DNA from: CAZSDP01 sp964605665
GTDB taxonomy: Bacteria > Planctomycetota > UBA8108 > UBA1146
Assembly: GCA_964605665.1 (NCBI GenBank)
Contig: CAZSDP010000007.1
Location: forward strand, 84,447-148,446
Direction: 5' to 3'
DNA length: 64,000 bases
The position numbers and the translations under genes were made by a program. The notes beneath the pieces were generated by a model, which saw nothing but the letters and a program-made list of their open reading frames with translations, made no database searches and was not told the origin of the DNA. Shown one piece after another: positions 1-8,192 of this stretch (its first letter is position 1; each line of letters opens with the position of its first letter).

Positions 1-654
1 GCTGGAGACATGGTTCTCAGTTGTTTGGGGCTCGGGGTCGGAGCTGGCTGGCCGATTGAGGATTGTATTCGCCTGGCCAACCTCGCAGCCGGCGTTGAAG
101 TCTCGAAAATTGGTGTGACGCCAGTAGAACCGTGGGAGATCGAGCAAGCTGCGGTCCTGGATGGCGGTGAAGTGCCATCCAAAGTCCGAGGATTAGCGGA
201 ACTGGTGCGTATTCTCGAGCGTGAACGTGCTGCGGGCCAGCGGATCGTTTTTACGAATGGTTGTTTCGATATCCTCCATGCGGGTCATGTTCAGCTCCTG
301 GAGAAAGCGAGAGGTTATGGACAACTTCTCGTGGTCGGTCTGAATTCGGATGCTTCGATTCGAATGCAGAAGGGCGAGGATCGACCGGTTCAGAGTGGCG
401 ATGAGCGATCACGAGTACTCAGTGGGCTTGGGGCTGTCGATCATATCGTGTTCTTTGACGAGGAAACCCCAGCTGCATTGGTAGAGGCGATCCAGCCTGA
501 CGTCTTGGTCAAAGGTCAGGATTACTCCGATCGTGTGGTTGTCGGGCGAGAGGTCGTTGAGAAGCGAGGGGGTCGGGTGGAGCTCGTCGATTTGCGGGCC
601 GGAACCTCCACGACGGCGATCATCGATCGAATTCGGGGAGAAACTCGTGGGTGA
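1..654 (+). CDS. hldE: Bifunctional heptose-7-phosphate kinase / heptose-1-phosphate adenylyltransferase, 3' part
   Basis: Makes ADP-heptose for the LPS inner core in the cytoplasm. The gene is cut by the left edge. The first bases encode AGDM, the end of the ribokinase-family GAGD motif, followed by the last helices of the kinase domain (NLAAGVEVSKIGV). After a linker comes a complete nucleotidyltransferase domain with the CFDILHAGHV signature (HxGH), the NSDASIRMQKGEDRP loop and a C-terminal TSTTAIIDRI, as in HldE/RfaE. The reading frame is open from base 1, so the ATG at base 10 is internal and not the start. A waaF-like heptosyltransferase lies 2.8 kb downstream, consistent with a heptose-containing core. 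The family assignment is firm; that the missing 5' part is an intact kinase domain is inferred. Confidence 0.93.
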   Translation, partial: AGDMVLSCLGLGVGAGWPIEDCIRLANLAAGVEVSKIGVTPVEPWEIEQAAVLDGGEVPSKVRGLAELVRILERERAAGQRIVFTNGCFDILHAGHVQLLEKARGYGQLLVVGLNSDASIRMQKGEDRPVQSGDERSRVLSGLGAVDHIVFFDEETPAALVEAIQPDVLVKGQDYSDRVVVGREVVEKRGGRVELVDLRAGTSTTAIIDRIRGETRG

Positions 655-1021
655 GTTCGCCGCAGCTGACGCTCGCTTGCGAAGTCAGGCTTGATCCTTA
701 TGATGGTGGCTTCGCTTAGGACTGCACTGTCTTCACTAGAATTCAACACGTCGAGTGGATGAGCGTGACCGTTCGATCAAAGGTTGGGGATCAGGTCCCA
801 AATCTTGTATTCCGATTCGGGGATCGGAACGCTGATCGATCACGGTTCGTTCAATACTGTTGAGTTTTGTAGGCTAGTGTCCTGAGTTCGTGCCGCGGCG
901 ATTCGCCTCAAGCATGTGTTCAGAGCCGCACATGTGTTTTTTTCATCGGCGAGTGCGCGCCATCGAAGCGGCGTTGTACTGAAGAAATGAAGTCACAGCA
1001 GAGAGAGCCCGGGGTGCCGCG
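655..1021. other. Intergenic region, hldE to PilT-like gene
   Basis: No convincing gene. It holds a possible weak terminator (913-943). I see no clear promoter for the downstream PilT-like operon; the region just before that start (agagagagccc) has only a weak ribosome-binding sequence. Confidence 0.5.
913..943 (+). terminator. Possible weak Rho-independent terminator after hldE
   Basis: CATGTG (913-918) can pair with CACATG (929-934) around a 10-base loop, and a run of seven T follows (937-943). The stem is short and AT-containing, so it may be weak. It lies 260 bases past the hldE stop and 80 before the next gene. Confidence 0.4.
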
Positions 1022-2422
1022 ATGTCTGAGCAGACCGGTATGTCCGACGTCCGTCCTACCCGCGAGGACCAGATGTTCGGGAAGATCGCGCTGAAGAATA
1101 ACCTCATCACCGAAGAGCAATTGAGGAAGTCGTTTTCTGAGCTTCCGCAAGGAATGGAGCTCGGAGCTTTTTTGGTGACGAAGGGGCGTGTTTCAGAGAA
1201 GCACGCTGCAGCGATCCGTAGAAAGGTCGAACAGCGACTTGGTGCCGAGCCCTCCTCCAAGAGTTCAACCCAAGCTGCTGCGAGTGGAAGAAAGGCTGCC
1301 GTCGCCCCTCGCGAAGGCGCCCTGACCCCCGAGCAGGTCGCGGAGATGGACTGGAGTGACTTAGTCGGCAAGCCACTAGGCGATTACTTTGCGCGAGCGC
1401 GGGAGCTCGGAGCTTCTGACTTTCACTTCCAAACGGACTGTCCGCCGATGCTGCGTTTGCACGGCGTTCTGATTCGTCTACGACATCCAACTCTGACCCC
1501 GGAAGACACGGAGCGAAGCATTCGCGACATGTTGACGGAAGAGGAGTGGGGTGAAGTTTCTGAGCAGCTCGACTTCGACTTCTGTTATGAGCGAGAAGAC
1601 CATGGTCGGTATCGCACAAATGTACTGAGGCAGCGGAAGGGATGGGACACGGTTGCCCGTATCATTCCGAATGACGTTCCGTCGTTGGAATCGCTCCATC
1701 TGCCCTCAGTGTTGAAGCAGTTTACCCAGTATAACCAGGGAATTGTGCTGGTCACAGGACCCGCGGGAAGCGGCAAGTCTTCGACGATGGCTGCCCTGAT
1801 CGACATCGTCAACAAGGAACGCGAAGACCATGTGGTGACGGTCGAAGATCCGATTGAATTCATCTTCGAATCGAAAAATTGCAACGTCAACCAACGGCAT
1901 GTACGCCGGCACACTGCGAGTTTTGCGAGTGCTCTAAGATCAGCGATGCGCGCCGACCCAGATGTCATCATGGTGGGGGAGATGCGCGACTTGGAGACGA
2001 TTTCGATGGCGATTACCGCTGCCGAAACAGGTCACTTGGTGATCGGAACACTTCACACCACCAACGCAGTTCGATCTATCGACCGAATCATCGACGTTTT
2101 TCCTCCTCGGGAACAGGAGCAGATTCGCGCGATGGTCTCAGAATCGATGCGAGGGGTTGTTTCTCAGCAGCTTCTCACACGTGCGGATGGCCTCGGAGTC
2201 GAACCGGCGACGGAGATCATGTTCGCGACTCCTGCGGTCGGGAATATGATCCGGGAGCAAAAGACTTATCAGCTTCGGTCGGTGCTACAAACCGGACGGA
2301 AGCAAGGAATGACCACGATGGACGACTCGATTCGCGAGCTTCTCAAAAGCGGTTTGATCACGCGAGAAACGGCTCTTTACCATGCTGAAGATCCCGATTC
2401 ATTTAAGAAAGTTGGTGGATGA
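1022..2422 (+). CDS. PilT-family secretion/retraction ATPase with N-terminal extension
   Basis: Cytoplasmic hexameric ATPase of the type IV pilus/type II secretion superfamily, closest in style to PilT/PilU retraction motors. Walker A GPAGSGKSS lies near residues 246-254. Walker B is DVIMVGE near 314, followed by the PilT hallmark RDLETISMAITAAETGH and a THT histidine box (LHTTNA). Unlike classical PilT (about 345 aa) it is 466 aa. The extra N-terminal ~60 residues (FGKIALKNNLITEEQL...ELGAFLVTKGRVSEKH) resemble the small helical domain at the N-terminus of PilB/GspE-type ATPases and of many regulatory proteins, followed by an Ala/Ser linker. It overlaps the second PilT gene by four bases (ATGA). 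It lacks the tetracysteine zinc motif of PilB, so I favour a PilT/PilU-like role over an assembly ATPase. Confidence 0.85.
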   Translation: MSEQTGMSDVRPTREDQMFGKIALKNNLITEEQLRKSFSELPQGMELGAFLVTKGRVSEKHAAAIRRKVEQRLGAEPSSKSSTQAAASGRKAAVAPREGALTPEQVAEMDWSDLVGKPLGDYFARARELGASDFHFQTDCPPMLRLHGVLIRLRHPTLTPEDTERSIRDMLTEEEWGEVSEQLDFDFCYEREDHGRYRTNVLRQRKGWDTVARIIPNDVPSLESLHLPSVLKQFTQYNQGIVLVTGPAGSGKSSTMAALIDIVNKEREDHVVTVEDPIEFIFESKNCNVNQRHVRRHTASFASALRSAMRADPDVIMVGEMRDLETISMAITAAETGHLVIGTLHTTNAVRSIDRIIDVFPPREQEQIRAMVSESMRGVVSQQLLTRADGLGVEPATEIMFATPAVGNMIREQKTYQLRSVLQTGRKQGMTTMDDSIRELLKSGLITRETALYHAEDPDSFKKVGG

Positions 2423-3501
2423 TGGCGACTCCAAAATTGCACCGCTTTCTCGAGAAAGTGAAAGAGATCGGTGGGTCTGATCTACACCTCTCCTCAGGGG
2501 TGACTCCAAAGATCCGAGTCCATGGACGCTTAAGGCCGCTTCGAAACGAGCCATTCTCAAGTACAGAGATCGAAGATCTTCTCTTGGAAGTTCTGGATGA
2601 GCGCAGGCGAAACATCCTGTTTGACCGCAACGACCTTGACTGGGCGTATGCCATGCCCGGAGTGGGTCGATTTCGCTCGAACTACTTCCGCCAGCAGCAC
2701 GGAATGTCAGGAGTCTTTCGACTGATTCCCGAGGAGATCAAGGCTGTCGAAGAACTTGGGGTGCCCAAGCATGTCGAGAGATTTTGTGAAATGCGGAATG
2801 GTCTCGTTCTATGTACGGGACCGACTGGGAGTGGAAAGTCGACGACTCTGGCGGCGTTGATTGACTACATCAATTGCAAGTATTCGAAACACATTGTCAC
2901 CATCGAAGAGCCGATCGAATTCGTTCACCAGAACAAGCGAAGTACCATCACCCAGCGTGAGGTTGGCATCGACTCTCAGAGCTTTGCACAGGCCCTCCGC
3001 AGTGTGAGTCGCCAAGATCCTGACGTGATTCTTGTGGGTGAACTTCGCGATCTTGAGACGATCGGCTTGGCGATCACTGCCGCGGAGATGGGATATCTTG
3101 TCTTCGCGACCCTGCATACAAATAGTGCGGCAAAGACGATCGACCGAATCATCGACGTGTTTCCCGAGGATCAGCAGGCGCAGGTCCGAACAATGCTCTC
3201 GTCGAGTCTGAAGGGAATCATCGCGCAATTGCTGATTCCGCGTGAGGATGGCAAGGGACGTGCGGTCGTCAACGAGCTCTTGTTCCCGACGGTCTCATTG
3301 CCCAACATCATTCGTGAGGGAGCGATCCACAAAATTGTCTCTCTGATCGAAGGGGGGCGAGGCGCCGGAATGCAATTGATGGACGACGCGATCCTCCAAC
3401 GCCTCAAAGAACGAGCGATAAGTGTCGACAATGCCTATCGTTGGGCTGCGGATAAGAAGAGATTCCAGCCAATGTTGGATCGGGCGAAAGCGAAGCGTTG
3501 A
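2419..3501 (+). CDS. pilT: PilT-family twitching/retraction ATPase
   Basis: Second PilT-type ATPase, 360 aa, the normal family length. Predicted to power type IV pilus retraction at the inner membrane. Walker A GPTGSGKST lies at about residues 134-142, Walker B is DVILVGE, then RDLETIGLAITAAEMGY and LHTNSAAKTIDRIID. The C-terminal NIIREGAIHKIVSLIEGG...GMQLMDDAI corresponds to the PilT AIRNLIREGK/GMQTMD region. It starts with an ATG overlapping the previous stop (ATGA, 2419-2422); a second ATG follows at once. The tandem, overlapping pair suggests the two ATPases are made in step and may form mixed or cooperating motors. No pilin, PilB or PilC gene is in the window. Confidence 0.88.
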   Translation: MMATPKLHRFLEKVKEIGGSDLHLSSGVTPKIRVHGRLRPLRNEPFSSTEIEDLLLEVLDERRRNILFDRNDLDWAYAMPGVGRFRSNYFRQQHGMSGVFRLIPEEIKAVEELGVPKHVERFCEMRNGLVLCTGPTGSGKSTTLAALIDYINCKYSKHIVTIEEPIEFVHQNKRSTITQREVGIDSQSFAQALRSVSRQDPDVILVGELRDLETIGLAITAAEMGYLVFATLHTNSAAKTIDRIIDVFPEDQQAQVRTMLSSSLKGIIAQLLIPREDGKGRAVVNELLFPTVSLPNIIREGAIHKIVSLIEGGRGAGMQLMDDAILQRLKERAISVDNAYRWAADKKRFQPMLDRAKAKR

Positions 3502-4559
3502 ACCCCCGTCGGATTCTCATTCGACTTCCGAATTGGCTCGGGGATGGGGTGATGGCGGTTCCTGCGCTGCGGGCGTTGCGTCGGCGATTTCCCAAGGCTG
3601 AGTTATTCTTTCAGGGGAAGGGGCCTTTCGAGTCACTCTTGGGGGACTCAGGGCTCTTCGATCGCTTCATCCCATTGCAGAGCGGTGAGGGGCGTCGCAA
3701 GCGAAACATCGAGGAAATTCGCCAACTCGAAGTCGATCTTGCGGTGATCTTGCCCCACTCATTCGGTTCGGCCCTCGAGATCTGGCGAGCGGGGGTGCCG
3801 ATCAGACTGGGTTATGCCCGTGAAGGTCGCCTCGGTCTTCTCACCCATTCACTCCCTCCTCATCAAACTCGCAGTGCGTTACTTCCGGTACCGATGCACT
3901 ATCAATATCTCGAGTTGATGTCGGTTCTCGGCGCAGATGGGGATGCGATGGATGGTCTCCTTGGAGTTTCAGCTGAGGCAGAAGCCGCAGGTACACGTTG
4001 GCTTCTCGATCGCGGGATTCCTGAGGGTGAGAGTCCGATTGCATTCAATCCCGGGGCGAGCTTCGGACCTTCGAAGATCTATCCTCCGCACCTCTTGGCA
4101 GAGGTCGGTCGTCAGATTCTAGAACGTGAATTGGGACCCCTTCTGATCCTCTGCGGGCCTGGAGAAGAAGAACTGGCACGTGAAGTCGGTGGTCATCTCA
4201 CAGTCTCGGTCCCCAATGCAGCGGAGGATCCTCCTCCACTCGATGTCCTGAAAGCGATTTTGAAGCGTTGTCGTGTACTGGTCACGATGGATTCTGGTCC
4301 ACGTCACCTCGCGGTGGCTCTCTCTGTTCCCACGGTCGTATTGATGGGGCCAACGGATCCAAGGTTTACCGCGGCCCGCTTAGAGCAGTCGATTGTGTTG
4401 AGAAAGCCGGTACCGTGTGGGCCATGTCATCAGAAGATCTGCCCACTCGATCACCGTTGTATGCACGAGATCTCATCGCAGGAGGTTTTTGCGGCGACGG
4501 AGTCTCTACTCGGTGATGAAGCCAGTGCTCAGCGTCTCGGCACTCTCAAGTCTTCATAG
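3498..4559 (+). CDS. Glycosyltransferase family 9, ADP-heptose:LPS heptosyltransferase (WaaF-like)
   Basis: Transfers heptose from ADP-heptose to the LPS inner core on the cytoplasmic face of the inner membrane. The N-terminus (ILIRLPNWLGDGVMAVPALRAL) is the GT9 acceptor-side motif. NPGASFGPSKIYPP and TMDSGPRHLAVALSVPTVVLMGPTDP are the sugar-nucleotide side of the family. A cysteine cluster near the C-terminus (CGPCHQKICPLDHRCM) matches WaaF (heptosyltransferase II). The TTG start overlaps the pilT stop (TTGA, 3498-3501); no ATG nearby fits the conserved N-terminus. Co-transcription with two PilT-like genes is unusual and may only reflect packing. hldE just upstream supports the substrate. 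Whether it adds the first or second heptose is not settled. Confidence 0.88.
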   Translation: MNPRRILIRLPNWLGDGVMAVPALRALRRRFPKAELFFQGKGPFESLLGDSGLFDRFIPLQSGEGRRKRNIEEIRQLEVDLAVILPHSFGSALEIWRAGVPIRLGYAREGRLGLLTHSLPPHQTRSALLPVPMHYQYLELMSVLGADGDAMDGLLGVSAEAEAAGTRWLLDRGIPEGESPIAFNPGASFGPSKIYPPHLLAEVGRQILERELGPLLILCGPGEEELAREVGGHLTVSVPNAAEDPPPLDVLKAILKRCRVLVTMDSGPRHLAVALSVPTVVLMGPTDPRFTAARLEQSIVLRKPVPCGPCHQKICPLDHRCMHEISSQEVFAATESLLGDEASAQRLGTLKSS

Positions 4560-4560
4560 A

Positions 4561-4623
4561 ACTCTTGATAGAGTCTCCGAGACATATCCCCGAGGGCTCC
4601 GCCTGACAGAGCTTCTCAAGAGT
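4561..4623. terminator. Weak inverted repeat between convergent genes
   Basis: ACTCTTGA (4561-4568) and TCAAGAGT (4616-4623) are perfect 8-base complements flanking a 47-base loop. It sits between the waaF-like stop and the end of the convergent mrp gene. The loop is long and there is no T-run, so a terminator role is only possible. Confidence 0.2.
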
Positions 4624-4689
4624 GGCTCCGACTCTTCCAGTTGGCGGCGATTGGCCTTTGATGCGAAGTTGCGAATCGAAGCGGTGCAG

Positions 4690-5796
4690 CTAGGGCAGTT
4701 CTTCGCGAATCGACTTTCCAATCTGCTCAATGGTCTTGGTCAGTGAAGAGTCGGGATACCTGATCGTAACCGGGGTGCCATTATCTCCCGCGTGAACGTA
4801 GTCTGCGACCAGAGGTATCGAGCCGAGGAATGGGACACCGAACTTCTCCGCTGCAGCGCGGCCGCCTCCTGAGAGGAAGATTTCAGTGACCTTCTCGCAG
4901 TGCGGACATTCAAACGCACTCATGTTCTCTACGATGCCGAGAATCGGAACTTCCACCCGCGAGAACATCTGTATCCCCCGCTGGACATCGAGAAGTGCGA
5001 CATCTTGTGGTGTGGTGACGATGACTCCACCTGCGAGAGCAATCGTCTGAACCAATGTCAATTGTGCGTCGCCGGTTCCAGGGGGCAGATCGAGCACCAG
5101 GTAGTCAAGCTCACCCCATTCGACCTGAAAGAGGAATTGGCGAAGCAATCCGGTCACCATCGGTCCTCGCCAAATCACTGGGGAGTCTTCCTCGAGCATG
5201 TACCCGATTGACATCGTCTTGAGCCCGAATCGCTCGATAGGGCGAATTGTTTCACGCTCTGTAGCCTGGGGACGTTCCATTTCGAGGCCGAGCATCTTCG
5301 GAACAGAAGGGCCGTAGACATCTGAGTCGAGAAGACCGGTGCGCGCACCTCCCCGGGCGAGTTCGATAGCGAGATTGACCGCGACCGTCGATTTCCCGAC
5401 CCCTCCCTTGCCACTCGCGACAGCGATGATGTGTCGGACACCCGGTACGCTTTTCCCGGTCAGTGAGGGAGCACTGCCGGGAGCGGAAGCCGCGGGCTCT
5501 GGGGAGCTCTCACCAGGAGCGATCTTTTCGAGAATCTGCACCTTTTCGACCCCATCGATCGCAACGATCCCTCCCTCGACAGCCTTCTTGAGCTCCTCTT
5601 TTTGAGCGGTCAGTTCGGGGGGGAAGAGCAATACGATCGACACTTCTCCCTGGTGAGCGATGATTCGTTGCACGCAACCCGCTTTGACCAAGCTCGCCGG
5701 CGAGCCAGGTACGGTGATCGTTTCGAGGAGGCTTTGTACTTCAGTGAGGACGCGCTTCTTGTCAAAGGTCATCGCAGGTCGTCCGCTTTCATTCAT
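4690..5796 (-). CDS. mrp: Mrp/NBP35-family iron-sulfur cluster carrier ATPase
   Basis: P-loop ATPase that carries and delivers Fe-S clusters to apoproteins in the cytoplasm. The first ~85 residues form the MIP18/DUF59-type domain (VLTEVQSLLETITVPG...SIVLLFPP). After a Ser/Pro linker comes the deviant Walker A GKGGVGKST, then LLDSDVYGPSVPKMLG, DYLVLDLPPGTGDAQL and the CxxC cluster ligands in FECPHCEK near the C-terminus. The length of 368 aa is typical. An ATG eight codons further in (5772, MTFDKKRV) is an alternative start; neither has an obviously better ribosome-binding site. It stands alone on the minus strand, convergent with the waaF-like gene. Confidence 0.93.
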   Translation of the reverse strand: MNESGRPAMTFDKKRVLTEVQSLLETITVPGSPASLVKAGCVQRIIAHQGEVSIVLLFPPELTAQKEELKKAVEGGIVAIDGVEKVQILEKIAPGESSPEPAASAPGSAPSLTGKSVPGVRHIIAVASGKGGVGKSTVAVNLAIELARGGARTGLLDSDVYGPSVPKMLGLEMERPQATERETIRPIERFGLKTMSIGYMLEEDSPVIWRGPMVTGLLRQFLFQVEWGELDYLVLDLPPGTGDAQLTLVQTIALAGGVIVTTPQDVALLDVQRGIQMFSRVEVPILGIVENMSAFECPHCEKVTEIFLSGGGRAAAEKFGVPFLGSIPLVADYVHAGDNGTPVTIRYPDSSLTKTIEQIGKSIREELP

Positions 5797-5934
5797 GCAG
5801 GTCGAGAGAGTTCTCTCTTGAGGAGAACTCCGATTGCTTCAATTCTTCGCCCAACGTCAATCGATGATCTGTCTGGCGGTTCGTTCCAATACAGTCGATT
5901 GGGGAGACCGACCAGATCAGTTCTTCACATCTGC

Positions 5935-6762
5935 TCACAAACGATCCTGGATAGCTCTCTGAATTCGCTCAAAAATCTCCAGGAATCGCTCGCCACGGTA
6001 CTCTGCTTGGAATCGATTCCAACCGATTCCCTCCTCTAGTCGCAGAGGATCTAAATCAGGGAGGAAATGTTCGAGTGGTGGGGGGACCTGCTCGAGTCGA
6101 GAAGGATCCTTCCAGCCGAGCAGCCAGCTTGCGAGGTGAACCCCACCGAGATCATAGGCGAGATCGAGAAAAGAGAACCCGCTGCCGCTGGGAGGGGTCT
6201 GGTCGAGCCCTCGCGCATCCTCCCTCTCCTTGGCGATACTCGTATGCCTGGCCAATCCTGGCCCCAGTTCCGAAGTCAGGAGGGCTGCGAGGAAGAAGTG
6301 TTTTGGGGCGTCGTGTCTTCCCCCCAGACGGGCGTGGGTGCAAATTCTGTCTCGTTCCGCGGCTTCTTCAGGGTACACGACATTGTCCAACGCTCTTCCG
6401 ACGATCGGAGTGCCTTGATAGCGACCGCCACAGTCAAAGAGTGCCCCTAAGCCGACCAGGAGTGCTCTTCGTTCGATTCTGTTTTCGACCGCATCGGGGT
6501 GGACGATAGAGAGCCGGGCGTTCACAAATTCTTTCAGCCGGAATTCGAATCCCAGAGCATTGACGTCTCGAAACTCCCTGAGAGCAGCGAGGAAAACTGC
6601 TCTGCCGGAAGCTGGACCCTGCGTCGGAGCAGTGGATGGATGATGTTCGCTGAACTCTCCGCTTTGGGAGGCGGAGGTCCCATTCAGGGTGAGGCCTCCC
6701 CCGTTCAGAGAGAGCGCACAGACGATCGCGAAAGACCAGAGGGGGGTCAGGCGAGACTTCAA
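5935..6762 (-). CDS. Secreted protein of unknown function, YfiM/DUF2279-like motif
   Basis: About 275 aa from a TTG at 6762, chosen because a purine-rich GGGGGA lies six bases upstream and a signal peptide follows at once (LKSRLTPLWSFAIVCALSLNGGG). The open frame extends further upstream, but that part has no signal-like sequence at its front. In the second half, KHFFLAALLTSELG...AKEREDARG...GSGFSFLDLAYDLGGVHLASWLLG follows the pattern HF-SA--T---KE--D--GSGFS--DL--D--G of the YfiM/DUF2279 periplasmic lipoproteins; I see this by eye and it is weak. No catalytic residues are evident. A periplasmic or envelope location is likely. It stands alone, divergent from the thioredoxin-like gene. Confidence 0.6.
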   Translation of the reverse strand: MKSRLTPLWSFAIVCALSLNGGGLTLNGTSASQSGEFSEHHPSTAPTQGPASGRAVFLAALREFRDVNALGFEFRLKEFVNARLSIVHPDAVENRIERRALLVGLGALFDCGGRYQGTPIVGRALDNVVYPEEAAERDRICTHARLGGRHDAPKHFFLAALLTSELGPGLARHTSIAKEREDARGLDQTPPSGSGFSFLDLAYDLGGVHLASWLLGWKDPSRLEQVPPPLEHFLPDLDPLRLEEGIGWNRFQAEYRGERFLEIFERIQRAIQDRL

Positions 6763-7056
6763 ACTACATCCCCCTTCTTGGGTATGGGAGCTCGCACGGA
6801 ATGCCAACCTGACCAGTTCCGAGATGCCAGAGTCGCTGATGAGCGCTACGATCGAAGGAGAATCGGAGAGAGGAGCGACCGACGAAAGAAAACCTGATTG
6901 GAGTCGATCAGAAGGCACAGCGGACGCGGATTTTACCAGAAGTTGGTGTTCTCGATCGCAAATCAGGTGAGTCGAGGTGTGAGGACGCCGGATGAACTTG
7001 GATACAAGTGTTTTTCGAGCAACGATTTAGAGAAATTGATCGAGCTTTTGGAACTT

Positions 7057-7071
7057 TGGCACCCTCTTTGT
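7057..7071 (+). promoter_or_regulatory. Possible sigma-54 (-24/-12) promoter
   Basis: TGGCAC (7057-7062), five bases, then TTGT (7068-7071) matches the sigma-54 pattern TGGCAC-N5-TTGC except that the -12 GC is GT. It lies about 73 bases before the thioredoxin-like start, on the same strand. rpoN is present in this window. The imperfect -12 element makes this tentative. Confidence 0.35.
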
Positions 7072-7143
7072 ACGTCTCATTCAGTAGGAGAGACAACTTC
7101 CCCTCGGACCGGATGTTCGGGATAGACCTGACAGGAGGATAAA

Positions 7144-7509
7144 ATGGCGAAAATCAGAACTTACACCGCAGATGAAGTCGTCACCGTGATTGAAGGAAAC
7201 CGCGGCCTTCTACTCGTCCATTTTGGTTCTCCCCTCGCATCTTCATGCGATTTTGTTCGAAAAGAACTCGAGATGGTCTCTCCCCTCCACGAAGGGAGCC
7301 TGGCGATCGCAGAGGTCGAGCTTCCTTTGCAGGATGTGGAACTGTTGCGGCGCTACACGATCGAAGAGATCCCGACGCTGATCCTCTTCCAAGAACGTGA
7401 AGAGGTGGAGCGACTGGAGAAGATCTTGCTCCCCGAGGAGTTCAAAGAGTTTCTTGAGATTTGTCTCTCGTTTTACGGAGGAAATGGAGGAGCGGATCCA
7501 ATAGAATAA
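7144..7509 (+). CDS. Thioredoxin-fold protein lacking the CxxC redox motif
   Basis: 121 aa with a thioredoxin-like order: a helix-strand start, a central strand GLLLVHFGSP, then a helix, the strand LAIAEVELP, and the cis-proline segment EEIPTLILFQ followed by a C-terminal helix. Where thioredoxin has WCGPC this protein has LASSCDFV, so a single cysteine remains and the usual dithiol chemistry is not possible. Only monothiol, redox-inactive or scaffold/chaperone roles remain. The start is firm: AGGAGG lies six bases before the ATG. There is no signal peptide, so it is cytosolic. It is followed by a 680-base non-coding region; no operon partner is visible. Confidence 0.72.
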   Translation: MAKIRTYTADEVVTVIEGNRGLLLVHFGSPLASSCDFVRKELEMVSPLHEGSLAIAEVELPLQDVELLRRYTIEEIPTLILFQEREEVERLEKILLPEEFKEFLEICLSFYGGNGGADPIE

Positions 7510-7734
7510 CGGAATCGGGAGGAGTGAGGGATCTCTACCCCTTCGCTTCCTTGAGAGCCAGTCCGCTTCAGCTCAGATTAAAAGACTTCGCGACGAAGAC
7601 GCCTTGGAAGAATTGAATCCATCGGCACTCTTATTCCGAAGTCCCGAGAGAACGGGGAACCTTCTTAGCGAAGTACCCGTTTTGTAGAGACGGACGGCGT
7701 GGGCCTATTCTTCGATGTGGATCGCGCTTTCCAA

Positions 7735-7863
7735 TCATCACTCCGAGGTTCTGGGAACCTCGTGAGGCTTGATGACATAAACTTTGTCCTTCCTTTTTTG
7801 TCCCACCTCAGAGCCCATGGGGTGTCTCTGGTATCCTCTACCAGGGACACCCCTATTTTTTTT
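7735..7863 (+). ncRNA. Candidate small RNA, 5' end unknown
   Basis: CGAGGTTC (7744-7751) and GAACCTCG (7755-7762) form a perfect 8-bp stem closed by TGG. It is extended by CTC/GAG and then TCATCA (7735-7740) with TGATGA (7770-7775). Sixty bases later comes a strong terminator. The nearest upstream plus-strand gene ends at 7509, so either a long 3' UTR or an independent RNA ends here. It lacks the signatures of tmRNA, SRP RNA and RNase P RNA. No clear promoter was found, so the true 5' end may lie upstream of 7735. Confidence 0.4.
7819..7863 (+). terminator. Strong Rho-independent terminator
   Basis: A 15-base stem (7819-7833 with 7839-7853, a single G-U wobble) encloses the five-base loop TCCTC and is followed by TA and eight T (7856-7863). 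This is the best terminator in the window, yet it lies 310 bases beyond the nearest plus-strand stop codon. Confidence 0.9.
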
Positions 7864-8192
7864 GAAGGGTTCTTTCCGCTCCTTTTCGGGGAATTTGATC
7901 GAGCATTGTCGGACTCATTGAATTGTGATCGCTCGAATGCTCCTGATGGAGTGGTCGATTTTTGAGCTGCGAGACATTGACCGATACCAACTCTTCAAGG
8001 GTCCGGTTCTGCGATCGATCAGAGAGACTCGCTTTGATCAATGGGAGTGGATTCGAGGCTCTGCAGGCTTTGAAGAGTGACGACTGAGACTCGAAGTGGG
8101 AGGGGCGAGTCCATGATTGAGCGTCACAGTGGAGTCGCAATGCGAGTTGATTGCTCAGGTCAGCGTGCAGTTACGAGCTGGACCACAAAGCC

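Larger units (their letters stand above)
7510..8192. other. Long intergenic region with structured RNA candidate
   Basis: 683 bases without a convincing gene. It contains small hairpins (for example CTTCG-CGA-CGAAG), the extended hairpin at 7735-7775, and a strong plus-strand terminator at 7819-7863. From 7864 to 8192, beyond the terminator and downstream of the minus-strand inositol-phosphate synthase, I see nothing definite. Confidence 0.6.
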
